A stretch of 64,000 bases of DNA from Strigamia acuminata (taxonomy: Eukaryota; Arthropoda; Chilopoda; Geophilomorpha; Linotaeniidae). The notes under the pieces were generated by a model. That model worked only from the letters and a program-made list of their open reading frames with translations, was not told the origin of the DNA and ran no database searches. Every line of letters begins with the position of its first letter. Position 1 is the first letter of the stretch. Positions 18,811 to 30,422 of the stretch are shown piece after piece. Location: contig OX442314.1 of the NCBI GenBank assembly GCA_949358305.1, forward strand, positions 63,001,369 to 63,065,368, written 5' to 3'. A program made the translations under genes and the position numbers.

Positions 18811-19435
18811 TACGTACCTTCAGACGATCCAAAAATTTGTACTATTCGTATCGCAATCGACGGCGTTCAATTATAATTATAACGCTGGATGGATCGACTC
18901 GCATCAAGAATTCGAAGAGCTCAACACGCACCTAACGCTCTGTCATAAAACGATCAGTAAAGAGATTAAAAAACACATGTCGCGTTTCAAATCAATTGCA
19001 GAAATTCAGGCTAGTTATAAAACGTCAGTATTGGCTTTTAAGCGGCGCTACAGAATGTTAACTGGGGACGAACCGGATGGTAGCAAACCAGGTTGCTCGA
19101 AGGATCCCGAGTTTCAACCGGAGGTGGGTTTGGATGCGACGCAAGCGACACTAGATGCAAAACGAGCGAACATTGATGCAAAGCAAGGGGAACTAGATGC
19201 GAAATTAGATGAAATGAATGCGGAGCTAACCAAGCTTGATGACAAAATTAGCGAAATCAAAGCTAAACGAACTAAATTGGATGAAAAAATAGTAAAAAAT
19301 GACGATAACGAGCCGGACGAATCGGTGGCGGGCGGAGAAGCTGGAAACGACGAATTTACAGCTAAGGAAATCAAATTGGATACGAATTTAGACGATTCCG
19401 ACGAAATCAATCCAAAATCGGACGAAACTATGTGA
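18811..19435 (+). pseudogene. Zinc-finger/coiled-coil gene, 3' part
   Basis: Continuation of the frame broken at 8118. The first codons (L-T-Y-L-Q-T-I-Q) follow the Gypsy G insertion in the correct phase. It contains a predicted helical region and then an obvious heptad series around 19135-19300 (repeats of the type x-L-D-A-K-x-x / x-I-D-A-K-x-x), a coiled coil of about 50 residues. A strongly acidic tail follows before the stop at 19433-19435. AATAAA at 19557-19562 is a plausible poly(A) signal. The coiled coil suggests self-association of a zinc-finger DNA- or RNA-binding protein (inference). Confidence 0.8.
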
Positions 19436-19562
19436 ATTCCAGCAAAAGGAAGAAAAGAGGCGGACGACAACGACAAAGAGATAGAAGAAGAGCGATGAAA
19501 CAGACGAATGTAGAAGAAAAAGGGACGATTCGATTCACGAATAATACCGAGGTAGAATAAAA

Positions 19563-21048
19563 ACGAGCAACTCACGTTACGAATTGTAACGTAATTTGTA
19601 CGGTTTTTATTGTTTTTCAATGCTTTTTATTGCTTTTTTTTTGTCTACGTACGAGATTTCGTCTCGGGACTTTCCAATCTCGTCTCGGAAAACCGAGACT
19701 TGGAAACGGCAGAGATGCTGAAAGTATACGAAAATTTGTATTTTAAAATTGAAAACTGTATATGACCATGAATTTAAACCAAAGAAAATTCAAAATTGGT
19801 TGAAAGTCTTTAGTCGAATAAAACTCATATTCTCACATTTTTGCAAACCACAAGTTTTGGGCTCGCCAGTTCTGTGGGCACCTAAGCAGATCAAATAAAT
19901 GTCAATTTGTCATAACTTATGAGTGAGTTTTTGCACTACCTGGTGGATACAGCCGAAAACACTAATTCTGCAGGTGAGCTTCAAGCTGGAATGTGACGAT
20001 TTTGATGTCCAAACAGTCTGTACGACAGTTGCGGGTCCAATTGATGAAACGATCAAGTCAGACATCCAAGACTCTACAGTCGAACCTCGTTATAACAAAC
20101 CGCAATACATGACTAATTTTTCGTTGGTTGGTTGACCAAGCCATTTTTAAGCATTTGATGGCCATAAAAGTGCACATGCGTAACAATGCTGGGAAGAGAA
20201 TGACTGACGACTAACAATGAAATTAACCCTCAGAAGGACAATCTTCAAAGACGACGCTTTGGTGCCCACAATGTACTTATTTGGGGACAAAATCCGGAAG
20301 GGCGGTAGCTTAAGCGCTGTTAGGGTAGTGTGATAAAATGTCGCACTTGCTGCTAGTGTTGTTGAGCCAAGAAAATTAATTTTAAATGAAAAAGTTTAAT
20401 TTATCCTAAAAAATTTAATTTTAATTGAAAAAGTTTAATTATCCTAAAAAATTTAATTTTCAATGTGTATGTTAGCCAGAAATGGAACCATGTAATCACT
20501 TCTGTTGGACTACTAGCGCCAAACGATGTCTGCTGATAAAAATTGAAAGCACTAAGTAGAAGCGCTTTTATAAGATTGGGAGAAGCCAACTTAAATTTAA
20601 GCTGGAATTTCTAAGGAGAAGAATTTTTAAAGTAGAGTGTCCTACTCCATAGGTCAATCTTGACCAATCGTAATGTTTCGGCGCTTTTAAGAGCAGCGCC
20701 ACCTATTTGTTAAAACTTGAATAAACACTCTGTTAACTTTACAATGGCCGACATGTTGTACTTCTTGACCAACAACATTATCTTCAATCATCAAGCATAA
20801 ATACACAACATAAAGGTGAATAAATAAATAATGTACAGAACACTCCAATTTTTTTTGAAACAAACATTATTGGCGATCCGTTGTGCGTAATTCGAAACAT
20901 TATTAGGAATTAGTTGCTAAATATCGTCCAGAGATGGCGTTGGTGAGTGATAACATCATCACCTCGTTATTGGATCGATTAATTTTGAATAGGGGGATGT
21001 AAGAGATTTCCTATATAAGAGTTCCACCCACTCTTAGACACTTCACTT
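19563..21048. other. Intergenic, no gene seen
   Basis: AT-rich sequence between the zinc-finger gene and Copia A. It holds the tandem repeat at 20374-20462 and no convincing coding frame. Confidence 0.5.
20374..20462. repeat. Short tandem repeat, about 40-bp unit
   Basis: About two and a half copies of a unit containing AATTTAATTTTAA.TGAAAAA and GTTTAAT..ATCCTAAA. Confidence 0.75.
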
Positions 21049-21485
21049 TGTTGGGAAATGCCCAACTGTTTGAGCTTTATTAGTTGCATGTTTGCGGTTA
21101 AATGCAACAGGCGTGTCTTTGCAATTCCGTGAGTTAGCTGCATTGGTTGATAATGACTTTTAACCTACTTCCCTGTGTTAAGTACCCCAACCAATGCAAT
21201 CTTTAGCAATGACATGCCCATATATCGTCTGCTCTAAAGAGCTGCTTATTGTTTGGTTATGCCAGTCTTTTGTAAAGGACAAATCATGTTTTCCCAACAA
21301 TGATTTGTTCTATCTTAATCGTTTGTATAGGGGAGAGGGAAAATAACCTCGAAGCAGGTGTATTTTAGTTGCTTCTCTCATCTCGATAATAAAAGATGGC
21401 GGACGCGAAATGCGGTCTCCCGCACCTAAATTAAACCGGCTCTCACCTGATTTAATGGCTTCCACATCTCTTCAAATGCACAATA
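21049..21485 (+). repeat. Copia A 5' LTR
   Basis: Starts TGTTGGGAAATG. It contains stem-loops GCTC-TAAA-GAGC (near 21240) and GGACAAATCAT...ATGATTTGTTC (21277-21310), an AATAAA-like signal near 21389 and an AAGATGGCGG motif at 21393. Confidence 0.9.
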
Positions 21486-21487
21486 CA

Positions 21488-21499
21488 TGGTAGCAGAGG
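21488..21499 (+). promoter_or_regulatory. Copia A primer-binding site
   Basis: TGGTAGCAGAGG, the usual Copia primer motif complementary to an internal fragment of initiator tRNA-Met. It is shared by elements B and C. Confidence 0.85.
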
Positions 21500-22351
21500 A
21501 TGGTTGCGGCCAGGCCAACCTGTAATTTTGTGGTTTGAAGACCAGAGAGCGGACATTACCGGCGAACGAAGTCGCGACGTGCACGATTCGACCCGCAGCA
21601 GACGCGAGGCGCGAATCGCCGGGAATTCGTCAGGAAAACAACTTCAATCGACGTTGGATAGTTTACTCAGGCAGTAAGAACACTTGTCGAATTTTTGAAC
21701 TGATTTTTGGCAGAATTATAAGCCACTTTATTCGAGAAACGAGCCACGATGATTTCCGAGATGACGTCACCAGCCAAGATGGCGGCGCCCAAGGAAATTC
21801 GCCTTTAGCAGCAGAAACGAGTTGTTTCGTCGTCGAGACGTTCTGCAGCGGCGGAACAGACATCGTGGGACCGTTGGACATCATTTGGCAACGCCAACGA
21901 TCGTTTTTGGCAAGTTTTTTGTCGCCAATTTGCGACACGACACCGATTTTCGTCGAATCGATCGCGTTGGACAAACGCGACGAGCAGCGAAGCCGTGTAT
22001 TTGCGCCGGTCGTGCATACACGCGGATTTCAACGCGAAGACCTGTGTGGGCATAAGTTTGCACACAGGCAACAGCAATTTGAACGGCCAGAAGACCAGTT
22101 AGCGAGTTAAACGTACGCGCTGGCATTTTTCCCGAGGTTTTGTGCACGGAGCACATCCTACGAAGGTGCGGGCGAGCACGTTGAGTCGACACGCATCGAT
22201 TTCACGACGTGGGATCAACGCGGGAGATTTGCGACGCAAACCAACCCGCAAAACAACGGAATTTCATCTTGCCAGCAATTTATTAGTTTTAAGTTGTCGA
22301 AATTCCTTGTTAATAATATTAAGGTTTTGTTTTGGGGACCCTTTGTATATT

Positions 22352-22496
22352 CGGTACCCTTTAGCCATTCGGCTAGTACCGTCTCATTTCGATCTGGGCT
22401 TGTTCGTGGCCAACTAGCCGTCCCGCGGGCCTCAGTGGTGCCGATCGGAAGCTAGTAGAGCGACCAGATTCGAGTAGTTGTGCTCTCTTATAGAGC
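22352..22496 (+). ncRNA. Structured leader RNA of Copia A (two hairpins)
   Basis: Hairpin 1: CGGTAC (22352-22357) pairs with GTACCG (22376-22381), and inner TAGCC pairs with GGCTA around loop ATTC, with a CCTT bulge on the 5' side. Hairpin 2: GCTCT (22482-22486) pairs with AGAGC (22492-22496). Equivalent hairpins with different bases but preserved pairing occur in B and C about 100-260 bases before the first ORF. Likely a packaging, dimerisation or translation element (inference). Confidence 0.7.
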
Positions 22497-22649
22497 TGTA
22501 CCAAGTGGGGAAGTTGTGCATTGTTTCGCCTAACCTTTTGGGGGTTTGCAATTTGCAAAAGTGTTATTTGTGCTTCAAATTGTGCGGCGAAATTATTTTT
22601 GTGAAAAACAAGTGCATTTATTGGAAAAACTTCACGAAATTGGACAATT

Positions 22650-25600
22650 ATGGCGTCGGATGACAAATACGACGACTATAAATCGATCAAGAAACTCGAC
22701 GGGACGAATTATACGACGTGGGCTGTGCAAGTACATTTATTGTTGGCGCAGCAAGGCGTGTGGGATCACGTCACCGGTACCGAGACCGCGTCTGCTGCGA
22801 CCGCCTCAGCCAAGGAAAAACGCGACTTCAAGGTGCGCGAAAACCGTGCTTGGTCCACAATATGTTTGAGTTGCGGCGAATCGCAACAGATTGTGGCCGT
22901 CGCGCAGGATTCATCCAAGAAAGCGTGGGAAGCGCTCAGAGCGTCGTACCAGCCGACGACGCGCGCCCGAAAAGGTCGTTTGCGGCGAGAATTCCTCCAA
23001 ATGAGGTTAATGGACAACGAGGAAATGATGTGCTTCTTGGCTCGGGTCGACAGAAAAGTTTTGGAACTCAAAAACGTCAAAGTCCTCCCGACAGATGAAG
23101 ACATCGCATTCCAGTACATGGATTTTCTCCCTGCACAGTACGAAACTGTGAAACAAATAATGTATCACTGGGAGGATTTGGACTTTACTACGGTGAAAGT
23201 AAAAGAAAGGTTATTAGGAGAATATAACCGTTTGTATGAATCTTCGGACAATTACGGAATGAGTAAACCGGAATCAGTTGACAATGCGGGTGCATTCTTT
23301 GGAAAAGGTCGTTTTCAGCGAGGGAAAAGTGGAAATCAGCCCTTTACACCTCGCACATGTTTTAGTTGCGGTGGTACAGGACATTTCGCACGCGAATGCC
23401 CTACACCGCCTAAACAACAAGCCAATGTGCAAAGTCAACGAGGTGGCACCTCTGCACAGCTTGCAAAAGGCACTGCACGAGGACGTGGTCGAGGAGGAAA
23501 GACCAAACAGGCAAATATGGGACAATTGGACATTTTTGATGAGCCATTGACAATGTATTCAGCGGCAGTTCATCAGTCTACAGAGGAACAAGTCACCATT
23601 ACGCCACCATTGTCTTTAATGTCACATTGTGATTTTGATCTGCAATGGTACATAGATACCGGAGCGACAGATCACTTTTCATTTAATAGAAGTTGGTTTG
23701 TAACTTTTAAGCCACTGTCCGGCTATAGTGTCCAGCAGGGGGAAGGAAAGTCTAAAATAGAAGGCATTGGCAACGTGTTGATCACTTCTTGTTATGGAAA
23801 CAGATTGCGGAAGATCACACTGCAAAATGTTTATTATGCGCCAAATTTTAAGAAAAATCTCTTATCGCTGGGCCGGACAGATGAAGCTGGCTTCACAACT
23901 TTTATTAAGAATGGAAAGTTGACCATGTACAAAGACCGAATTAATGAGCCCTTCATTGTTGCAGATAGAACAAGTGACCGGATGTACAAGGTTAACTGCA
24001 AAATGGAGGCCAATATTGTAAACACAGCGGCACCTTCTGCGCAACAGAGTGCGGCTGTGGAAATCAATTCGGTCAAAAATCTTGTAAAAAGTGAAAGTGT
24101 CATTAATCCATTACTAAAAACAGTAGATTTTAAGGCAGCTTTACTAAACACATTAAGTGATGCAGGGAAACCTGTAATAAGTAAACCCGTGAGCGTAAAT
24201 GCGCTAGCGAATGCGTCAAACATCAAGAAAAGCGTTTTAAGCAATAATAACGGGCAGAGTGATTTAAATGGGGGAAAAGTTGAAATTGAAAAGATCAAAG
24301 TGAAACCACAGCCAATGGACATTTGGCACTCTAGAATGGGACATTTCAACGCAACTGGGATTGCGAAAATGGAAGTTTCACCCGATATTTTCGGAGTTAA
24401 GCTCTCCGACAAGAATCTTTCGCCTTGTGATGCGTGTTCAAAGGCAAAGAGCACTAGGGCAAGCTTTCCCCCAATAGCGGAAATTTCTACCAAGGAAATA
24501 TTAGAAGTAATCCACATGGATCTGTGGGGCCCTCAACCATTTAAATCTTTGGGTGGGGCCAGTTATTATTTAATAATCGTGGACGATTACTCACGGTTCA
24601 TGTGGGTGGAAATTATCAAGAACAAGGGGGACACATTTGAGCGTTTCAAACGATGGCAAACAGAAGTTGAACGCAGCACCGGGAAAAAGGTCAAATGTAT
24701 TAAGACGGACAACGGTGGGGAATTTGTCTCGAAGAAGTGGGATGATTATGCGTCTTCTATCGGGATGAAGTGCATAAAAACAAACCCCTACTCCCCGGAA
24801 ATGAATTCCGTGGCCGAGAGAGCCAACCGGACTATTGTTGGGGGAATTAGAGCAATGCTCTTCGAGAACAATTTTCCACGGGGTTTATGGGCAGAATTGG
24901 CCGTGACTGTTGTCTATCTTAAGAATAGGTTCCCACATGCGAGTTTGGGTGGGAAAGCCCCTTATAATTTATTTTACAATAAGAAATTGTCGCTGAGACA
25001 TTTGAAATGTATCGGTTCCAAAGTTTACGTGCACATTCCTTCGCAAACAAGGAGAAGCAAATTGGAAAAACGGGCATGGCCTGGGGCCCTAGTGGGCTAC
25101 GCGGTTAGAACGCGTGGATATCGAATTTGGGACCCCAAATCCAACCAAGTTATTGCTTCCAAGCACGTTAAAATTAATGAAAATGTCTTTTGGCACGAAT
25201 CAGTGCAATTGAATTCAATTTCATCCGAACCAAATTTTGTGGGGTCATCATGGGATGATGATTCGGATGATGAGGTTATTCCTGCTGTCCAACAGCAATT
25301 ACCTCAACAGGTGCCCCCTGTTCTAAAAGCGGCGGCTCCTATTCCTCCTCCGCTGCCTAAAGCAGCAATTCCAGCCCCTGTGCCTCAACAAAAAGTTCCC
25401 AACCCCCAGTTGGTTCAGCAGGTACAGCAAGTTGTACAGCCTGAAATTGGTGATGAATTGTTAGCCGCAGAGGCTGTGGGTGGGGATGAAGAGGAGGAAG
25501 TGATACAGGTTCGGAATGAAGAGGTCCCTGCGGTGCCCCCATTACTGAGAAGAAATCCACCACGGGGTGATGGAGTGAAGGGGGACACGGCGCCACGTCC

Positions 25601-27266
25601 GAAACTAAAGGCTTTAGATATGTCTAAATGGGAAAGAAGAGCAACTGTCAGGCAAAGTGGCGAAACAGCGGGACAAGTTGATGTTCTATACATTTCACCG
25701 CTGAGAGACAGAATCCGCAGTCGGATTGACGTTGTGCGTTGGTGCAACGAAGAAGGGTACATTTATGATGGGGGATTGTTTGATTTCAAAACAGCTGATG
25801 AAACCATTGGGTTTGCTGGTCATGCATCCGTTGAACCGGACACCTTTGAAGAAGCTATGTCCGACCCGAACAAATCCGACTGGCAGGATGCTATGGATGA
25901 CGAAATCAATATCTTTAATGACAGAAAGGTTTACGAGGAAGTTGATAAAACTGAAGGGACGAATTTACTGGGAACAAAATGGATTTATAAAATCAAGCGT
26001 GACCATACTAGGGCAATTAAGCGTTGGAGAGCACGTTTAGTTGCGCAAGGTTTTGGGCAGAAAGAAGGAGTTGACTTCACTGAGATATTTTCACCAGTGG
26101 TCAACTTTGTTCTTGTACTGATATTCTTTTGTTCTCTTGTGGTTCTGCAAGGTTGGCGAGATACACATCTCGATATCAAGTCTGCGTACTTGTACGGAGA
26201 CCTTGATGTGCCACAATACATCAAAATCCCGAAGGGCTTCCAAACCGAGAAGAACCAACACAAATGTTGGCGACTAGTCAAGTCCCTGTACGGCTTACAC
26301 CAGTCCGGCAGGATGTGGTATTTCAAGCTCCACGAACGACTACTAGAAATTGGGTTCACTCCAGTCTTAGGACTGAATTGCGTATATAATTACGGCTCAG
26401 ATGCCGTCCTTTTGTTTTACGTGGACGACATTGTTTTGTTTAGTCGTGATGCTTTCGTTGAACAATGCATTATCGAGTGGATCCAAGAGAGCTTTGAAAT
26501 TGTCAACCTTGGACCGGTGACTCTACTATTAGGGATTCATTTTGAGAGGAAAAATGGGGACATTTTAGTACACCAAAAGAGTTATATTGCGAAATTAGTT
26601 AAGAAATATGACATTGATCCGTGCCATAAAATTAAAATCCCGGTTACTGTTGGCACCATGATCCAGAAGGTGCAAACAGGCGAGCAAATTAACTCAACGT
26701 TCCCGTATAGGTCCCTGGTGGGAAGTTTACTGTTTATCGCGAACAGAACGCGCCCAGATATCCTTTTCAGCGTCATTGTGTTATCTCAATACAATGAGAC
26801 CCACTCTAACAGGCATGTTAAGATGCTGATACAGGTGTTGAGATATCTGGCGAATACCCCCAATTACGTGATCAACTTAGCGAATTGTAAAAACAACAAT
26901 TTAACAGTTTACACCGACGCGTCCTTTGCTTTGGACCAAGACAGCAGAAGAAGCTTTGGTGGTCACATAGTGTATTTGGGAGGGGTTCCGATTTCATGGA
27001 ATTGTAGAAAACAATCCATGACTTCTCTGAGCATTATGGAGAGCGAGTTTCTCGCGGTTGTCGATGGCGTACGGGAAGTGATATGGCTTGAACGTTTGTA
27101 CAATGCCGATATCATTCTATGTTTTGACCGAAGCGTTCCTTGCGTCTATGCCGACAGCATGCCGGCAATCAACTATGCGAAAAATAAAATTGAAAACCGT
27201 GCAAACAAACATATAGATGTTAAATTGCATTTTCTCCGCGATTGGTTCGAAAGAGGAGTTTTCAAC
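22650..27266 (+). CDS. Copia A Gag-Pol polyprotein (main part; last 35 codons at 39468-39575)
   Basis: ATG 22650; 1539 codons to the B insertion. Order: Gag of the UBN2/DUF4219 type; CCHC knuckle C-F-S-C-G-G-T-G-H-F-A-R-E-C at about 236; protease D-T-G-A-T-D-H-F at about 335; GAG-pre-integrase and HHCC (W-H-x-R-M-G-H at about 560, C-D-A-C at about 592); integrase with D of H-M-D-L-W-G-P, D of K-T-D-N-G-G-E-F and E of V-A-E-R-A-N all present; Pro/Gln-rich linker; an MBD-like module at 994-1046; RT with Y-V-D-D at about 1257; RNase H with T-D-A-S at about 1421. Deleting B with one TCAAC copy restores the phase into 39468. The whole protein would be 1574 residues in one frame, without the frameshift Gypsy G uses. 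No inactivating mutation apart from the insertion is seen. Confidence 0.93.
25629..25787 (+). other. Methyl-CpG-binding-domain-like module in Copia A
   Basis: Residues 994-1046 of the polyprotein follow the MBD pattern W-x6-R-x-S-G-x2-A-G-x2-D-V...P...R-S-R...F-D-F. Against human MeCP2 numbering, W104, R111, D121 and R133 (the last three contact methyl-CpG) fall on W994, R1001, D1011 and R1023 with identical gapless spacing (7, 10, 12). The module lies between integrase and RT. Confidence 0.7.
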
Positions 27267-27700
27267 TGTAGAGTTTAGGGTCAAATATTGTCACAGTTCC
27301 ATTACTTCGTGCGTTTCTGAATTAGCGCGATTGTTACGCGATTAGTTTATCATTGTATCATGTCCCGAAATTTGCAAATCAGTTGTTATTGTTTTTATAA
27401 ATTGCGTGTGTATGTACCACAACTGATTTACTTCTATATAATGATTTGTCTAATTGTCGCCTGCTCAAATGAGCATTTTGTGTTTTAAGAGTTTGTTTTG
27501 ACATTGTACAGGACAAATCAACTAAAACATAATATTGATTTGTCCTCCTGATAATTTGTGAGGTCAAATAACCTCAAACCGTGTATGTCGTACTCTCACA
27601 TGTTTTTCCACTGCAATAAAGATGGCGGCACAATTTGTGCTTGTAATGCAAAACACTGGAAATAGGATTGGACTCACTTTATTTGATTTAATGGCCTACA
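27267..27700 (+). repeat. Copia B 5' LTR
   Basis: TGTAGAGTTTAGG ... GGCCTACA. It contains GCTC-AAAT-GAGC and the GGACAAATCAA...TTGATTTGTCC stem-loop (27511-27545), CAATAAAG and AAGATGGCGGC at 27619. Confidence 0.93.
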
Positions 27701-28515
27701 AGTGGTAGCAGAGGCTTGCGTGGGTGAGTTCCTGTCGAAATACATTCTTCCTCGGCGATTTTCCACGTCTGGAGCGGCCACGACGCACGGAAAACGAGGG
27801 GCGGGCGATACGAAACGTTTCCCGCACGTCGCCGAGCAGTGAAGTCCGCAAATTGCGACCCGAAGCAGGATCGATCGTTTTGGACGGATTTCATTCGAAA
27901 ACGGTGTTGAATCACCGTAGAATTAGCTGTATAAACAGCAGGAACACAGTGAAGTACTTTTTGCATTTATTTCGGCGTATGATAAGCCATTTTTCTTGTT
28001 TTCATTCGTACGATGACGCGTCATTCCAAAATGGCGGCGCCCAGTGCGACCTGTGTTTGAGGACGGATTCGGACTGTCATCGAGCCAACGTGTGGATCCC
28101 AGCGCTGGAATTAACGACGGGGGACCATAACAAGACCCAAGGAATCGATTGGGACTGGTTTCGAGACGATTTGAAGGATTTTTCATTGAAAACGAAGCAA
28201 TTTTCGTCAGCGGCGATCGAGATTGATTTCCGCAACGTTCTCAAGTCGTCGCTCGCCTATTTCGAGCAGGATACGAACGTACGACGTTCGTACAACGAGC
28301 AGAGCATCGGTACGGGTCAATTTGGATCGATATTTTCCATTTTTGGACGCGTTTCGTGCGACGAGCCGAAACGCATCGCGGATTTGCACGTGAAGTGTAT
28401 CTGCGCATCGCTGGGACCGGTTAAGCCTTGTGCCATGTGCACAAGTGAAAGTCAACGATTTCCAGCACTGAAAACATCACAACTTGCCACCTTCACACCG
28501 TATAAGTGTATATAT

Positions 28516-28993
28516 TGTTGGAATTTGGAGCAGTCATATGGTGCCAGCTTGTTAATGTTGCATGTTTCCGGATATAGTGCGACAACGGCGCATTGCGTTC
28601 ATATTGTATTCTTGTCTTGATGTCGGGTGTCAATTGCTATTGACTTTTATTGCGTGTTACGTTATGTCAATTGGCACATGATTTGCGATACTTAGCGTTT
28701 GCGTCGTCTGCTCGAAAGAGCTGATTGTTTAGTTATTTTTGGTCTGCTATCAATTGATAGTATGAGTCTTTTATATTGTTTATGTAAAGGACAAATCAAT
28801 TCTGTTGTCAAATTGATTTGTTCTCACCTTTTATGATTTGTAGACTTGTGGAGAACAAATCCCAAGTCAAATCACTTGCTCTTAAGTTGGCAACCAATAA
28901 AGATGTCAGCCACCACTTGGATAGTATGGTGACATATGGAAAACATGTCTCTGGCTCCATTTCTCAGCACACACACGGTCTATAGTTTCTATA
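28516..28993 (+). repeat. Element C 5' LTR
   Basis: TGTTGGAATTTGG ... TTTCTATA. Contains GCTC-GAAA-GAGC, GGACAAATCAAT...ATTGATTTGTTC (28788-28824) and AATAAAGATG near 28898. Confidence 0.9.
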
Positions 28994-28994
28994 G

Positions 28995-29006
28995 TGGTAG
29001 CAGAGG
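28995..29006 (+). promoter_or_regulatory. Element C primer-binding site
   Basis: TGGTAGCAGAGG one base after the left LTR, the same initiator-tRNA-type site as in A and B, so C can use the same primer. Confidence 0.85.
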
Positions 29007-30422
29007 ATGGTTCCCGTGAGTGCTACGCAGGTTTAACGCCAAAATTCGGATTCGCGACGATTTTCTGGCCAGAAACGTCTTTTTCGCGTCGACAGGAATC
29101 ACTGGAGCGACGGGCGGCAATCGAGAGACGTTTCTTCCGCACGGCAACCGAGATTTGCGTGCTTGGTTCGGCAGAGAAGTCGGCGAATTGCGAACGGAGC
29201 AGCGAGAGGCGGTTTTTCAACGAGTTTCGACGAGAAACGAGTCGAAATCAGCTTTGGACATTAGCCAAAGACAGTAAGAACATTGAGAATTATATTTTTG
29301 AGTTTATTTGGCAGTTTGTCAGCCATTTTCGTCGATATAAATCAACGATGGCGCGTCATACAAAGATGGCGGCGCCCAGTGCGGTTCTCATCAGTAGCCA
29401 AGTTTAGCCTGTTTTGAGGTCGCCCAGCAGTTTACAACTCTGGAATTGTCGTCGTTTTAGTGAAACAAGGTACGGCGAATCGATTGGAAGCGGTTTCGGA
29501 AGGATTCGAGGACAATTTTTGGTTGAAAACAAGGATTTTCGGCGGCGACGAGAGCGAACATAGTTCGCCAACGTTTAGAAGCACGATTCACGTATTAAAT
29601 ACGTGCCCACCGATTCGAAAACGTTTAGGAAACGTATTTCGGTGGAGAGAGAAGGTTTTTGGTGTCCGGGACACGGAAAATAAACGACGAGCGTCGGCGA
29701 TAGAAGCGACGGACGAAAACGGCGTTATTTACGAGGGAACACGTCGTAGGAAGTGGAATACATCCGCTGGATTTACCAGGGACGGTAGGAATACAATTCC
29801 CAAAGTATTTATTTCGAATTTTGTGCAGGAAAATAAAAGGAAACGAACGGCGCATTTTTCAATTTTTCCCAAAATGGCGGCGCCCATCGCAATACGACTT
29901 TGAGGCCGCATTTGGACTGTTTTCGAGCCGAGAAGTGGTTGGCAACGCTGGATTTACCAACGTGGGACCACACAAGAGTCCAAGGAAGCGATTGGGATCG
30001 GTTTGGAACCGATTCGAGGCATTTTTCGACGAAAACGAAGAGTTTTTTGACGGCGGAAATCGGGATTGATTTCCACAACGTTTCGACGACGTCGCTCGTG
30101 AATATCGAGCTGGATACGAACGTACAACGTTCGTACAGTAAGCAGAGCAGCGGTAGGAATCGATTTGGATCGATATTTTCCTGTTTTGGACGCGTTTTGT
30201 GCGACGAGCACAAACGCATCGCGGATTTGCACGTAGAGTGTATCTGCGCATCGCAGGGACCGGTTAAGTCTTGTGCCAGGTGCACAAGTGAATTGCAACG
30301 GATTTCAGCGTTGAAGACAACACTGAAGTCATCTTCACAGCGATTTAGTGTATTTATTGATTTATTGGGTCGAAATTATTTGTTAGAATTAAGGTTTTGT
30401 TTTTGGGGACGATTAGTTTGTT

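Noticed and set aside
21535-22110. Arg-rich open frames in the Copia leaders (also 27724-28620 and 29900-30523)
   Set aside because: They lie between primer site and gag start, are not conserved as protein between A, B and C, and the conservation seen there is at RNA level.
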